Of a DNA stretch of 64,000 nt, positions 1 through 8,176 are shown piece after piece; position 1 is the stretch's first letter, and each line of letters starts with the position of its first letter. The notes below the pieces were generated by a model. The model did no database searches and had not been told where the DNA came from. It saw only the letters and a program-made list of their open reading frames with translations. The translations under genes were made by a program, and so were the position numbers. The stretch comes from Clostridia bacterium (GTDB lineage Bacteria > Bacillota > Clostridia > Oscillospirales > CAG-272): the NCBI GenBank assembly GCA_017481495.1, contig JAFUPC010000065.1:1-64000 (forward strand), read 5' to 3'.

Positions 1-89
1 TAGTCCCTTTGCGCCACAAGGCTTGTTTCTTGCTCTTCGGAGCCCGTTGAAACACGAGCATAGGCTGCAACCCTTCTCTTCTTGCTCAT
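1..89 (-). CDS. Serine site-specific recombinase, N-terminal fragment (runs off the window)
   Basis: Reading leftward from an ATG at 89, the 29 complete codons give MSKKRRVAAYARVSTGSEEQ followed by ETSLVAQRD. The YARVST block is the signature of the resolvase/invertase catalytic domain, and its serine is the nucleophile. An AGAGG ribosome-binding site lies just upstream. Large serine recombinases of this kind move Firmicutes integrative elements. Only the start of the gene is in the window, so its length, C-terminal DNA-binding part and integrity cannot be judged. The small gene at 122-316 precedes it by 32 nt and is probably cotranscribed. Confidence 0.85.
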   Translation of the reverse strand, partial: MSKKRRVAAYARVSTGSEEQETSLVAQRD

Positions 90-121
90 TGCCTCTAAAG
101 GTTTTATAGCGGGGATAAATG

Positions 122-316
122 TTACTTTTCTAACTCGTCTAGTATCCACGGTAGCCCCCTTTCCAATCCTCCGATGATAGGCTTGTATTCGTCTATCAGC
201 CTGTCCCGTATCTCAAGATACTGTTCTCTTGTTATTACGCCCTGCTTGTAAAGATTGAGCATAATGAAGTTGCCCAGGCGGTATCTTGTTTCAGCCTCTG
301 CATCTTTTCGTTTCAT
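122..316 (-). CDS. Small recombinase-associated protein, SHOCT-like
   Basis: A 64-residue protein. I start it at the ATG at 316, which is 8 nt after a clear GGAGG; a GTG three codons earlier touches that site. The sequence is charged and helical, and its middle (LYKQGVITREQYLEIRDRLI) resembles the short SHOCT-type helical hairpin found in small proteins beside Firmicutes serine recombinases. It lies directly upstream of the recombinase in the same direction, so it may be an accessory or regulatory factor of the mobile element. Its biochemical function is unknown. Gene reality is well supported by the ribosome-binding site and context; the family assignment is moderate. Confidence 0.65.
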   Translation of the reverse strand: MKRKDAEAETRYRLGNFIMLNLYKQGVITREQYLEIRDRLIDEYKPIIGGLERGLPWILDELEK

Positions 317-353
317 TTCGTTCACCTCCGCTTATATCTATCACTCTAAAACG

Positions 354-385
354 AAAAAAAGTCAAGGCCCTTTTTTGACCTTGAC
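354..385 (-). terminator. Rho-independent terminator (leftward)
   Basis: Read leftward, the stem GTCAAGG...CCTTGAC is followed by seven T residues. It lies 38 nt upstream of the small recombinase-associated gene, so it would stop transcription arriving from the right or act as an attenuator in that gene's leader. The stretch 386-558 holds no gene I can support. Confidence 0.7.
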
Positions 386-558
386 TCGGCTGCTATAATG
401 TATTGGTAGGAAGATGAATGATACTTTTTTATGAACGATTACTATCCCTTTTCAACGATTTGTTTTTGACAATGTAACGCAACTTTATGCTGTAACGATT
501 TTCTTTTGAAAATGCACCGCTTTAAGGGTGTATCAATATTGATGTAGGTAGGCAAAAG

Positions 559-585
559 ATCCAACTCGTAAGGGTTGGATTTTTT
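559..585 (+). terminator. Possible rho-independent terminator (rightward)
   Basis: ATCCAAC and GTTGGAT form a 7-bp stem with an 8-nt loop, followed by six T residues. No rightward gene lies upstream, so it may be part of the adjacent repeat or a relic. Confidence 0.45.
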
Positions 586-769
586 ATTTGTGTCCGTAGG
601 ACACAACATCATTTGCACGGAGCATAACTTCATTAGATTTGTTCGAGAACCTCATTCTGACCGGGAAATTTTGATATGGTTACACACCATCTCGGCGGAT
701 GATAAGTCATAGAACATATCTGTTTCGTGCGCAGTGAGAACATCGTTTCGTTGCATACGGACACAAATA
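585..769. repeat. MITE-like unit bounded by a 14-bp perfect inverted repeat
   Basis: TATTTGTGTCCGTA at 585-598 recurs as its exact reverse complement at 756-769. Nested inside are GTGTCC-gta-GGACAC (590-604) and one arm of an AACATCGTT/AACGATGTT pair that ends at 778. No open reading frame inside looks genuine. Size and structure fit a small palindromic element; no target duplication was identified. Confidence 0.5.
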
Positions 770-776
770 AACGATG

Positions 777-827
777 TTGCGGCAGGCCGCAAATGATGTG
801 CTTCGTAATGAAGTGATGCTTCGCATC
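777..827. repeat. Cluster of three short palindromes
   Basis: Three hairpins follow each other with ATGAT-like linkers: TTGCGGC-ag-GCCGCAA (777-792), CTTC-gtaat-GAAG (801-813) and GATGC-ttc-GCATC (815-827). Such runs of small palindromes are common in intergenic DNA of gut Clostridia. From 830 to 915 I see nothing further. Confidence 0.6.
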
Positions 828-915
828 AATGTAATTGCACTCCGCGCAAACGGAATATCAGACATCAGAACTCCGCTCTCCACAAAAACCTTCCCTCACA
901 TTGCATGTAATCGCG

Positions 916-1635
916 TTATTGTTTTTCTGCTGACTCGTCTGTATTCTCTGTTACCTCCGTCTCCTCCGCCGCTTCCGCAAGCGGCACCAGAATCTCCGCC
1001 GTGAATCCGCCGTCCTCGCTGTCGGCGGAGAACCAACCGTCGTATTTCTTCACCACGCTGTCCACCCGTGCAAGGCCGAAGCCATGGTCGGCACCTTTCT
1101 GCGACCCGAACAGACAGCCGTGATGCGCTTGCTTTTTCCCGGCGGCGTTGGTGACGGAGAGATAGAACTGCGTGTTTTTCTGTCCGATGTACACACGGAT
1201 GAAACGAGCATCGCCGTCCCCGTCCAGACGCTTGTTTTCCTCAATGGCGTTGTCGAGCAGGTTGCCAAGAATCACGCAGAGATCGACGTCCGACACCGGT
1301 GTTCCGTCCGGGATATTTGCTTTTGCATTAACCGGAATGCCGTTCTGCGCGGCGATGTTCATTTTACCGTTCAGAATCGCATCGACCATGATGCGGCCGG
1401 TCTTGACGGTGGTATCGACCGTCGTCAGGTCGTTGTTGAGCGCGCGGAGGTAGGCATTGACCTCGTCATAGTTTCCCTGCGCCATGCTCGCCTGGAGTGC
1501 CTGGATGTGGTTGTGGTAGTCGTGCCGCCAGCCGCGCATTTTTGTGTACATCAGCTCCACTTCGTCACAGTATTTCTGTAAAAGTTCACTCTGATACGCT
1601 TCCACGCGGCGGTCGATCTGTTTGCGGAACAGCAA
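916..1635 (-). CDS. Soluble GHKL-type sensor histidine kinase (AgrC-like, no sensor domain)
   Basis: A 239-residue kinase core. The dimerisation/phosphoacceptor motif WRHDYHNHIQAL has its histidine at residue 38. The N box (ILGNLLDNAIEE) and G box (HGFGLARVDSVVKKY) mark an HATPase_c_5 domain. It starts at a TTG with a strong AAAGGAGAG site, 14 nt after the stop of the upstream response regulator, so no room exists for the 5-7 membrane segments usual in AgrC-type kinases. The protein should therefore be cytoplasmic, with an unknown input. It presumably phosphorylates the LytTR regulator encoded just upstream. The C-terminal tail is Glu/Thr-rich. Confidence 0.85.
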   Translation of the reverse strand: MLFRKQIDRRVEAYQSELLQKYCDEVELMYTKMRGWRHDYHNHIQALQASMAQGNYDEVNAYLRALNNDLTTVDTTVKTGRIMVDAILNGKMNIAAQNGIPVNAKANIPDGTPVSDVDLCVILGNLLDNAIEENKRLDGDGDARFIRVYIGQKNTQFYLSVTNAAGKKQAHHGCLFGSQKGADHGFGLARVDSVVKKYDGWFSADSEDGGFTAEILVPLAEAAEETEVTENTDESAEKQ

Positions 1636-1649
1636 ATTTCTCTCTCCTT

Positions 1650-2351
1650 TCAGAACAGCCGGATCATTTCTTTCCCGATTGTTTCCGCCATCCCGCGGCT
1701 GATGGGGACGGCCGCGCCATTTTTCAGCACCACACAGTCCGCGCGGATGCGCGTGACTTCGCGCAGATTGACAAGAAACGACCGCTGACAGCGGATAAAA
1801 TATTCGTCAAGCGCCGCTTCCGTGTCGGAAAGAGAACCTTTTGTGCGGTATTCCGCCGTTTTTGTATGGATAACGACATACTGCTTCTGCGCTTCCACAT
1901 AACAGATGTCCGACAGCGGCACATACACCGTCTGCCGTTCCCACGGAATGCACAGCCGTTTTTCCGTTTTCTGTAAATTCGCCGCCGCACGGTCGAGAAC
2001 GGCAGATAGTTTTTCCGCCGATACCGGTTTCAGAAGATAATGCAGGGCAGAAACCTCGTATCCCTCCGCCATAAAATCAGGAAATCCTGTAACGAACAGG
2101 ATCTGCACGCGGGAATCCTGCGCGCGGATGCGCTTTGCAAGCGAGACACCGTCCATCTCCCCCATTTCGATGTCCAGTAAGAGAATGTCCCACCCCGCAT
2201 CCTCCGCATACCGGAACCAGAACGCTTCCGCAGACGGAAACGCCGTACAGTGTACCGTATTGCCGCTGGTTTCGCTCCATGCGGCGATGAGGGTTTTCAG
2301 ATATTCAGTCTGCGCACGTTCGTCGTCGCAGATGGCAATGTGCAGGGTCAT
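1650..2351 (-). CDS. LytTR-family response regulator (AgrA-like)
   Basis: A 233-residue two-domain regulator. The receiver domain begins MTLHIAICDDE and has the acceptor aspartate at about residue 60 (ILLLDIEMGEMDG). The C-terminal part is a LytTR DNA-binding domain (ICYVEAQKQYVVIHT, YFIRCQRSFLVNL). Start chosen at 2351 because the longer frame lacks homology upstream and a GGAG lies 8 nt before this ATG. It heads a two-gene operon with the short GHKL kinase and has a consensus promoter at 2388-2416. LytTR regulators usually control peptide production or export; the divergent small gene and ABC exporters are natural candidate targets, but this is inference. Confidence 0.9.
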   Translation of the reverse strand: MTLHIAICDDERAQTEYLKTLIAAWSETSGNTVHCTAFPSAEAFWFRYAEDAGWDILLLDIEMGEMDGVSLAKRIRAQDSRVQILFVTGFPDFMAEGYEVSALHYLLKPVSAEKLSAVLDRAAANLQKTEKRLCIPWERQTVYVPLSDICYVEAQKQYVVIHTKTAEYRTKGSLSDTEAALDEYFIRCQRSFLVNLREVTRIRADCVVLKNGAAVPISRGMAETIGKEMIRLF

Positions 2352-2387
2352 GCGTGAGGCTCCGTTTCTGATTTTGATGATAGTTAT

Positions 2388-2416
2388 ATTATAACACAAC
2401 GGGAGGTGGATGTCAA
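2388..2416 (-). promoter_or_regulatory. Consensus sigma-A promoter of the LytTR/kinase operon
   Basis: Read leftward: TTGACA (2411-2416), 17-nt spacer, TGT-TATAAT (2388-2393), a perfect consensus with an extended -10. It lies about 40 bp upstream of the regulator start. Confidence 0.85.
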
Positions 2417-2470
2417 GCAAATGGGAAATCTTATATTTCGCTGTCGAATATGTAAAAATTCACATAAATA

Positions 2471-2479
2471 TGGTATAAT
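2471..2479 (+). promoter_or_regulatory. Extended -10 promoter of the small gene/transcript
   Basis: TGG-TATAAT inside AATATGGTATAATAT. There is no good -35, so activation by a regulator is plausible. It diverges from the LytTR promoter and nearly repeats the sequence before the ABC operon (AATATGGTACAATATT). Confidence 0.6.
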
Positions 2480-2509
2480 ATAGAAAAACGTCCAACGGAG
2501 GGCACGGTA

Positions 2510-2605
2510 ATGGAAATTTCAAAAATTATCGCAACGGATGCGCCGGACGGATTCAGCGAAGACGTCAGAGATGCCGTGCAGATGCTCTGCGGAGCCGGAC
2601 TGTAA
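2510..2605 (+). CDS. Candidate 31-residue peptide
   Basis: An ATG preceded by GGAGG with 8-nt spacing opens a 31-codon frame beginning MEISKIIATDAPDGFSEDV and ending MLCGAGL, followed by TAA. It has a promoter upstream and a terminator about 70 nt downstream, so it forms its own short transcription unit between a LytTR system and an ABC exporter pair. A single cysteine sits near the C-terminus. It could be a signal or bacteriocin-like peptide, a leader peptide, or the coding part of a small regulatory RNA. No family is recognised. Confidence 0.5.
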   Translation: MEISKIIATDAPDGFSEDVRDAVQMLCGAGL

Positions 2606-2674
2606 CGTAATATTTCGTCCGGAGGACAAAATATATCAAGGGTTGGGCACGTTAGTGCAGCACCCCGGTTCCCC

Positions 2675-2723
2675 GCATTCCGTTCACTGAAACCTGCATT
2701 TGGTTCACGGAATGCGCCTTTTT
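2675..2723 (+). terminator. Rho-independent terminator after the small gene
   Basis: GCATTCCGT (2675-2683) pairs with ACGGAATGC (2707-2715), with further GAAACC/GGTTC pairing inside the loop, followed by GCC and seven T residues. It separates the small gene from the exporter operon; read-through would join them. Confidence 0.85.
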
Positions 2724-2734
2724 TTATCAAAATA

Positions 2735-2743
2735 TGGTACAAT
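2735..2743 (+). promoter_or_regulatory. Extended -10 promoter of the exporter operon
   Basis: TGG-TACAAT, 25 nt before the first ABC gene. The -35 position would fall inside the preceding terminator and is poor. The sequence around it closely matches the promoter at 2471-2479, suggesting shared control. Confidence 0.55.
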
Positions 2744-2768
2744 ATTCTCATCGAAAGGAGGAACTTCC

Positions 2769-4643
2769 ATGTTCAAAAAAGTAAAACAAAAAAAGGAACC
2801 GAAGCGCAAGCCGAAATACGGGATGCTGTCCTGTGTCGGGTACATCTACCGCCTGCTCTGGGCGCACGAGCGGGGATTGGCGTTTGTCGGGATCTTCACC
2901 GTGCCGGTGTCGCTTCTGCTTGCGGCGATCACGCTGTATCTGCCAACGGCGGTGCTGTCGGCGCTCGAAACGCAGGACCGGTTTTCGTACATCGCCCTTG
3001 TCATCTGCGGGATCTTGCTTGCAAAGCTGCTTCTGAATCTTTCCAATCAGGTCATCAACATCAAAACAAGCAATGCCGAGCATTATGTCCTGCTCCGCAT
3101 GATGTATATGCTGCAGTCGCGCCAGCGCGACCGCGACTGGTATCTCGATTTTGAACCGGAGATCCGCAAAAGCAACGAACGCGCGGAGAGTGCCACCGAA
3201 AACAACCACACGGCGGGAGTGCATTTCCCGATGGACTTTGCCGATATGCTGTCGCAGGTGCTGAAATTTCTTCTGTTTGGCTCGGTCATCTCGCTTCTGC
3301 ACCCGGCGATCATCCTGTTGCTTGCCGTGGGAACGGGTGTGAACGCGCTTGCCGGCCGCTGGCTCAGAGAGCGCAACTACGACGACCGGGACATCCGCAA
3401 TGCGCTTGACAGAAAGATATGGTACACCTCCATGGGACTGTCGCGGAACTTCGGTTACGCCAAAGACATCCGCCTGTATACAATGGAGGATTCCGTCAAA
3501 AACCGTGGCGACCGCCTGTTTGCCGCGCGGATAAAGGAACAGGGCAAGCTGGAGCTTCGCGCCTATCTGGTCGCGCTCGTGAGCTTTCTTGTCGTGCTGG
3601 TGCGCGACGGCGCGGTATACGCGTTTCTCATTTACAAAGCCGTGCAGGGGGAGGTGGATGCGTCGTCGTTTGTCCTGTATTTTTCGGCGATCACCTCGAT
3701 GGCGTCGCTGATGGGCGGCATCCTCGGCACGTTTGACCGGGTCGCCTCCGGTGCGCTTCAGATCTCCGATTTCCGCGAAGCACTGGAAATTCCCGACCGT
3801 CTCAACCGCGGTGCGGGCATTCCGACACCGACCGCGCCGTTTTCCGTCGAATTCCGTCATGTGACGTTCCGCTATCCGGAGGGGGAGAAGACCGTTCTCG
3901 ACGACATTTCGTTCCGCATCGAACCCGGGGAGAAGATCGCTCTGGTCGGTCTGAACGGTGCCGGAAAGACAACGCTGACCTTACTTATGTGCGGACTGCT
4001 TCTGCCGACGTCCGGGGAAGTTCTGCTCGACGGGCACCCTCTGACCGATTACAACCGCGATGAAATGTACCGCCTGTTCGGCTTCGTGCCGCAGGAATAC
4101 CATCTTCTGCCCGTTTCCATTGCGCGGAACATCGCCGCCGCCATGACCGATGATGACATTGACCGCGACCGGCTTGCGCACTGCATCGAAGTTGCGGGAC
4201 TGACCGAAAAAATCGCAAGTCTGCCGCTTGGTGCCGACACGCCGCTCAACCGCGAAGTGCATCCCGACGGCATCGCACTGTCGGGCGGCGAAGAACAGAA
4301 GCTGCTGCTTGCGCGGCTGCTTTACAAAGATCCCTTGTGCATCGTTCTGGACGAACCGACGGCGGCACTCGACCCCATTGCGGAAGACCGGATGTACCGC
4401 CGCTACAATGAAATTGCCGCACACGCGACCTCCGTCTTCATTTCCCACCGTCTGGCATCGACACGGTTCTGCGACCGGATCTTCCTTCTGGACGGCGCGC
4501 GGTTTGCCGAGGTCGGCACACATGACGAACTCATGCAGCGCGGTGGAAAATACAGAGAACTGTTTGACATTCAATCGAAATATTACCGCGAAAGCGCGGA
4601 CAGCGAACACGCAGAGGAGGCAGGTGAGCATCATGACGAATAA
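2769..4643 (+). CDS. ABC exporter half-transporter (membrane domain + ATPase), first of a pair
   Basis: A 624-residue half-transporter. Hydrophobic stretches at roughly 31-60, 72-95, 165-197 and 262-295 form the membrane domain. The C-terminal ATPase has Walker A GLNGAGKT (about 394-401), signature LSGGEEQ (about 503) and Walker B IVLDEPTAALD followed by a switch histidine (SHRLAS). Start set at 2769 by AAAGGAGG; the longer frame runs through the terminator. It overlaps the next gene by 11 nt, which indicates translational coupling and a heterodimer. The substrate is unknown; association with a LytTR system and a small peptide gene suggests peptide export. The C-terminus is acidic and His-rich. 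Confidence 0.9.
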   Translation: MFKKVKQKKEPKRKPKYGMLSCVGYIYRLLWAHERGLAFVGIFTVPVSLLLAAITLYLPTAVLSALETQDRFSYIALVICGILLAKLLLNLSNQVINIKTSNAEHYVLLRMMYMLQSRQRDRDWYLDFEPEIRKSNERAESATENNHTAGVHFPMDFADMLSQVLKFLLFGSVISLLHPAIILLLAVGTGVNALAGRWLRERNYDDRDIRNALDRKIWYTSMGLSRNFGYAKDIRLYTMEDSVKNRGDRLFAARIKEQGKLELRAYLVALVSFLVVLVRDGAVYAFLIYKAVQGEVDASSFVLYFSAITSMASLMGGILGTFDRVASGALQISDFREALEIPDRLNRGAGIPTPTAPFSVEFRHVTFRYPEGEKTVLDDISFRIEPGEKIALVGLNGAGKTTLTLLMCGLLLPTSGEVLLDGHPLTDYNRDEMYRLFGFVPQEYHLLPVSIARNIAAAMTDDDIDRDRLAHCIEVAGLTEKIASLPLGADTPLNREVHPDGIALSGGEEQKLLLARLLYKDPLCIVLDEPTAALDPIAEDRMYRRYNEIAAHATSVFISHRLASTRFCDRIFLLDGARFAEVGTHDELMQRGGKYRELFDIQSKYYRESADSEHAEEAGEHHDE

Positions 4644-6498
4644 ACCGAACAAAACGCGCACCCTGCGCGAGGACTGGCGGATGATCCGCCGTGCGATCGG
4701 CATCTGGAACCAAATCACCCCGCACTTCTGGCTCTGGAGCACGGTGTGCAGCGCGGCGGAAACGGTGATGCCGTATTTTACGATGATCTTATCCGCCATG
4801 ACGGTAAACGAGCTTGCGGGGGACTGTGACGTGCGACAGCTTGCGTTTCTGGCGGCTGTCACGGTGCTTGGCAGTTTTTTACTGTCGCTTCTGGTGCGGG
4901 CACTGCAGGCAAAACGTGCGCTGTTTGACACACAACTCTGGAACCAACACGAGCTGTTTTTCGTCAACGTGCAGAACCGTCTGCAATATGAGCATCTGGA
5001 AAACCCCGATGTGGTGCTTCTGCGCTCCAAGATCTTTGCCGCGTTCAACGCCACCGGCGGCGGACTGTATACGGTGCGCTGGGTCGTCGCCGCCCTGCCG
5101 GGACACATTCTGAACATCTTTTTGTCGGTCTCTCTGACCGTGTCGATGTTCACCTGCCGCGCGGACGGGGATTTCACGGGGATATGGGCGTTTCTCAATT
5201 CACCGGTGTCCGCATTCGTTCTGCTTGCACTGATCGGTGTGAACATTGTACTTTCCGTCCGCACCATTTCCGCATCCACCAAAAAGGAAAACGAAGCCGT
5301 CTCCGGTCTTGCGGAAAACAATACCCTGATGGGGGTACTGAACCGCGCATGGGGAACGGACGTCATCCTGTTTGATTTGAACCGCATCATCCTTGACGAA
5401 TTCCGGAAATGCAATCTCCGTCCCGCATGGTGCGAAAAATGGGAGAAAATCACGCTTCACTACGGGATACTCGGCACACTCCTCGCCGCGGGCAGAAATC
5501 TGCTTCTGTACCTGTTCGTTGCGGTAAAGGCGTACCTCGGCACGTTCGGCATCGGCAACTTTCTTCTGTATCAGGGGACGATCGACCGTTTTGTCGGTTC
5601 CGTTTCGGGACTTTCGGCGGACATCGGACGTCTGCGGTACAACAACGTGTATCTGGAACAGCTGTATGAGTTTCTCGATCTGCCGAATGATATGTACAAA
5701 GGCACACTTGCCGTCGAAAAGCGGGATGACAACGACTACGAGATCGAATTCCGCGACGTCAGCTTCCGTTATCCGAGAACGGATACCTGGGCACTGCGCC
5801 ATGTCAGCATGAAATTCCGCATCGGCGACAAGCTCGCCATCGTCGGTGAAAACGGCTCCGGCAAAAGCACGTTCATCAAGCTGTTGTGCCGTCTCTACGA
5901 CCCGACAGAGGGGAAGATCCTGCTCAACGGCATCGACATCACGCGCTACCGCTACGACGAATACATGGCGCTGTTTTCCGTGGTCTTTCAGGATTATGCG
6001 CTGTTTGCGTTCCCGCTCGGGGAAAATGTCGCCGCGAACTGCGATTACGATGCCGGACGGGTGCGCGACTGCCTCATCCGCGCCGGCATGGGCGACAAGC
6101 TTGCATCTCTGGATGCGGACGGCGGGGATGCGCTTCTGCGGTGTGTCGGTCAGGACTACGACAAAACCGGCATCGACTTCTCCGGCGGCGAAAAGCAGAA
6201 GATCGCTCTCGCACGAGCACTGTACAAGAATGCTCCGTTCGTCATTCTCGATGAACCGACCGCCGCGCTCGACCCCATCGCCGAAGCCGCTGTCTATGAG
6301 AATTTCAACATCCTTGTGAAAGACAAAACCGCCGTTTTCATCAGCCACCGCCTCTCCTCCTGCCGTTTCTGCGACACCATCGCCGTGTTCGACCACGGAG
6401 AACTGGTGCAGTCGGGGTGTCATGATCGTTTGATCGCGGATGAAGACGGGAAATATTGCAGACTGTGGGGGGCGCAGGCGCAGTATTATGAAAAGTAA
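4633..6498 (+). CDS. ABC exporter half-transporter, second of a pair
   Basis: A 621-residue partner of the preceding gene, beginning MTNKPNKTRTLREDW after GAGGAGG located inside the upstream coding end. It has membrane segments in the N-terminal 330 residues, then an ATPase with Walker A GENGSGKST (about 405), signature FSGGEKQK (about 515) and Walker B VILDEPTAALD (about 536). Both ATPase halves keep their Walker motifs and catalytic glutamates, so neither looks degenerate. The longer open frame starting at 4228 lies inside the first gene and has no support. No clear terminator was seen before spoIVA. Confidence 0.9.
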   Translation: MTNKPNKTRTLREDWRMIRRAIGIWNQITPHFWLWSTVCSAAETVMPYFTMILSAMTVNELAGDCDVRQLAFLAAVTVLGSFLLSLLVRALQAKRALFDTQLWNQHELFFVNVQNRLQYEHLENPDVVLLRSKIFAAFNATGGGLYTVRWVVAALPGHILNIFLSVSLTVSMFTCRADGDFTGIWAFLNSPVSAFVLLALIGVNIVLSVRTISASTKKENEAVSGLAENNTLMGVLNRAWGTDVILFDLNRIILDEFRKCNLRPAWCEKWEKITLHYGILGTLLAAGRNLLLYLFVAVKAYLGTFGIGNFLLYQGTIDRFVGSVSGLSADIGRLRYNNVYLEQLYEFLDLPNDMYKGTLAVEKRDDNDYEIEFRDVSFRYPRTDTWALRHVSMKFRIGDKLAIVGENGSGKSTFIKLLCRLYDPTEGKILLNGIDITRYRYDEYMALFSVVFQDYALFAFPLGENVAANCDYDAGRVRDCLIRAGMGDKLASLDADGGDALLRCVGQDYDKTGIDFSGGEKQKIALARALYKNAPFVILDEPTAALDPIAEAAVYENFNILVKDKTAVFISHRLSSCRFCDTIAVFDHGELVQSGCHDRLIADEDGKYCRLWGAQAQYYEK

Positions 6499-6663
6499 AT
6501 CGGGCAAGGCAATGTTAGCAATATAAGGGTTGGTACACCCCCTCCCCCTGTTCTATTTTTCCCATCCTGTCCATATACATATTACAACCCCGCCGCAATC
6601 CGGATATGGAATCCTATCCCCTTGCGCGGCGATATATGATGCAGAATACGGAGGAACTTGCAT

Positions 6664-8157
6664 ATGTCCGAATTTTCCATTTACCGGGACATCGCCGCAC
6701 GCACGGGCGGCAATATTTACATCGGCGTGGTCGGCCCTGTCCGCACGGGGAAATCCACATTCATCAAGCGCTTCATGGAAACACTGGTGATCCCGTCCAT
6801 CACGGGAGAGCATGACCGCACCCGCGCGCAGGATGAACTTCCGCAAAGTGCGGGCGGCAAGACCGTCATGACGACCGAGCCGAAATTCATCCCAGACGAT
6901 GCGGTGGAGATCACCGTCACCGATCATGCGGGAACGCCGGCGTCCATGCGGGTGCGCATGATCGACTGTGTCGGCTACATCGTTCCCGGCGCCATCGGCA
7001 ACGTCGAAAACGATGCGCCGCGCATGGTGCAGACTCCCTGGTCGGATGCGCCGATGCCGTTTGACGAAGCGGCGGAAATGGGTACGCACAAGGTCATCAC
7101 GGAGCACGCGACCATCGGGGTGCTCGTCACCACGGACGGCTCCATCGGCGAGCTGCCGCGCGAAGCGTATGCCGATGCGGAAAAGCGTGTCGTGCGTGAG
7201 CTTTCCGCCGGAAACAAGCCGTTCGTCATCGTGCTCAATTCCGCGCACCCGGAAAATCCGGACACCGCCGCGCTCGGTCTTTCTCTGGAAGCAGAATACG
7301 GCGCGCCTGTTGCGCTGGTCTCCTGCGCAGAAATGGACAATGAAGACATCCGTCATATTCTGGGACTGATCCTCGAAGAATTCCCCGTCCGCCAGATCGG
7401 CATCCGTTGTCCCGGATGGATGACTGCCCTGCCGCCCGGTCACAAAGTCATCAGTGCTGTCCGCGATTCGCTTTTGTCCGCCGCACCCCGTATCCGGAAA
7501 ACGGGCGAAGTCGGCAATATACTCTCCCATCTTCCCGAAGAAAACGAATATATTGCAGAAGCGCGTGTCGCCGGTGTCTCACCCGGCACGGGATGCGCGG
7601 AAGTCGTTCTGACCCCACCCGAAGGACTGTTCTACCGCATCATCGGGGAGGAAACGGGATTCCCCATCACCTCCGATGCAGATCTGTTGACCTTGCTGTC
7701 CTCGCTTGCGGAAGTAAAAAAACAATACGACCATGTGGAACGCGCGCTGACCGCCGTGCGGGAGCAGGGGTATGGCATCGTGATGCCCGACATCTCGGAA
7801 TTGAAGCTCGATGAGCCGGAGATCGTGCGGCAGAACGGCAGTTACGGGGTCCGTCTGAAAGCGACCGCGCCCTCCATCCACATGATCCGCGCCAACATCG
7901 AAGCACAGGTCGCGCCCATTGTCGGCACAGAACAGCAGTCGGAAGAAATGGTGAAATTCCTGCTCCACGAATTTGAAGAAGACCCCGGCAAGCTGTGGGA
8001 AACGAATATGTTCGGAAAATCCCTGCATGAGCTGGTCGGAGAGGGACTGTATGCCAAGCTTGCGAATATGCCCGACGATGCGCGCCTGAAAATCGGCGAA
8101 ACGCTGGAACGCATCATCAACGAAGGCTCCGGAGGGCTCATCTGCATTCTTCTCTGA
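6664..8157 (+). CDS. spoIVA: Stage IV sporulation protein A (spore coat morphogenetic ATPase)
   Basis: A 497-residue protein, close to the roughly 490 of Bacillus SpoIVA. The opening MSEFSIYRDIAARTGGNIYI leads into Walker A GPVRTGKST (about 24-32), and the C-terminus ends GSGGLICILL, typical of the family. SpoIVA polymerises with ATP hydrolysis on the forespore surface and forms the basement layer of the coat. Start chosen at the ATG at 6664, 8 nt after GGAGG; a TTG two codons earlier is poorly placed. It appears monocistronic, ending in a bidirectional terminator. It is strong evidence that the host is an endospore former. Confidence 0.95.
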   Translation: MSEFSIYRDIAARTGGNIYIGVVGPVRTGKSTFIKRFMETLVIPSITGEHDRTRAQDELPQSAGGKTVMTTEPKFIPDDAVEITVTDHAGTPASMRVRMIDCVGYIVPGAIGNVENDAPRMVQTPWSDAPMPFDEAAEMGTHKVITEHATIGVLVTTDGSIGELPREAYADAEKRVVRELSAGNKPFVIVLNSAHPENPDTAALGLSLEAEYGAPVALVSCAEMDNEDIRHILGLILEEFPVRQIGIRCPGWMTALPPGHKVISAVRDSLLSAAPRIRKTGEVGNILSHLPEENEYIAEARVAGVSPGTGCAEVVLTPPEGLFYRIIGEETGFPITSDADLLTLLSSLAEVKKQYDHVERALTAVREQGYGIVMPDISELKLDEPEIVRQNGSYGVRLKATAPSIHMIRANIEAQVAPIVGTEQQSEEMVKFLLHEFEEDPGKLWETNMFGKSLHELVGEGLYAKLANMPDDARLKIGETLERIINEGSGGLICILL

Positions 8158-8176
8158 ACGGATATGTCCAACACAA

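Noticed and set aside
432..502. Three AACGATT repeats
   Set aside because: Irregular spacing, short motif and AT-rich context; likely chance.
442..633. 63-codon leftward frame
   Set aside because: No ribosome-binding site, unusual composition, and it runs through the terminator and the inverted-repeat block.
774..1004. 76-codon rightward frame
   Set aside because: Made of palindromic repeats and the antisense of the kinase C-terminus.
2431..2751. 106-codon leftward frame upstream of the exporters
   Set aside because: It is antisense to the promoter, small gene and terminator, and lacks a ribosome-binding site.
2748..6507. Long leftward frames (370, 490 and 435 codons) opposite the ABC exporter genes
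   Set aside because: They mirror conserved coding sequence on the other strand; codon bias keeps antisense frames open. No homology or start signals.
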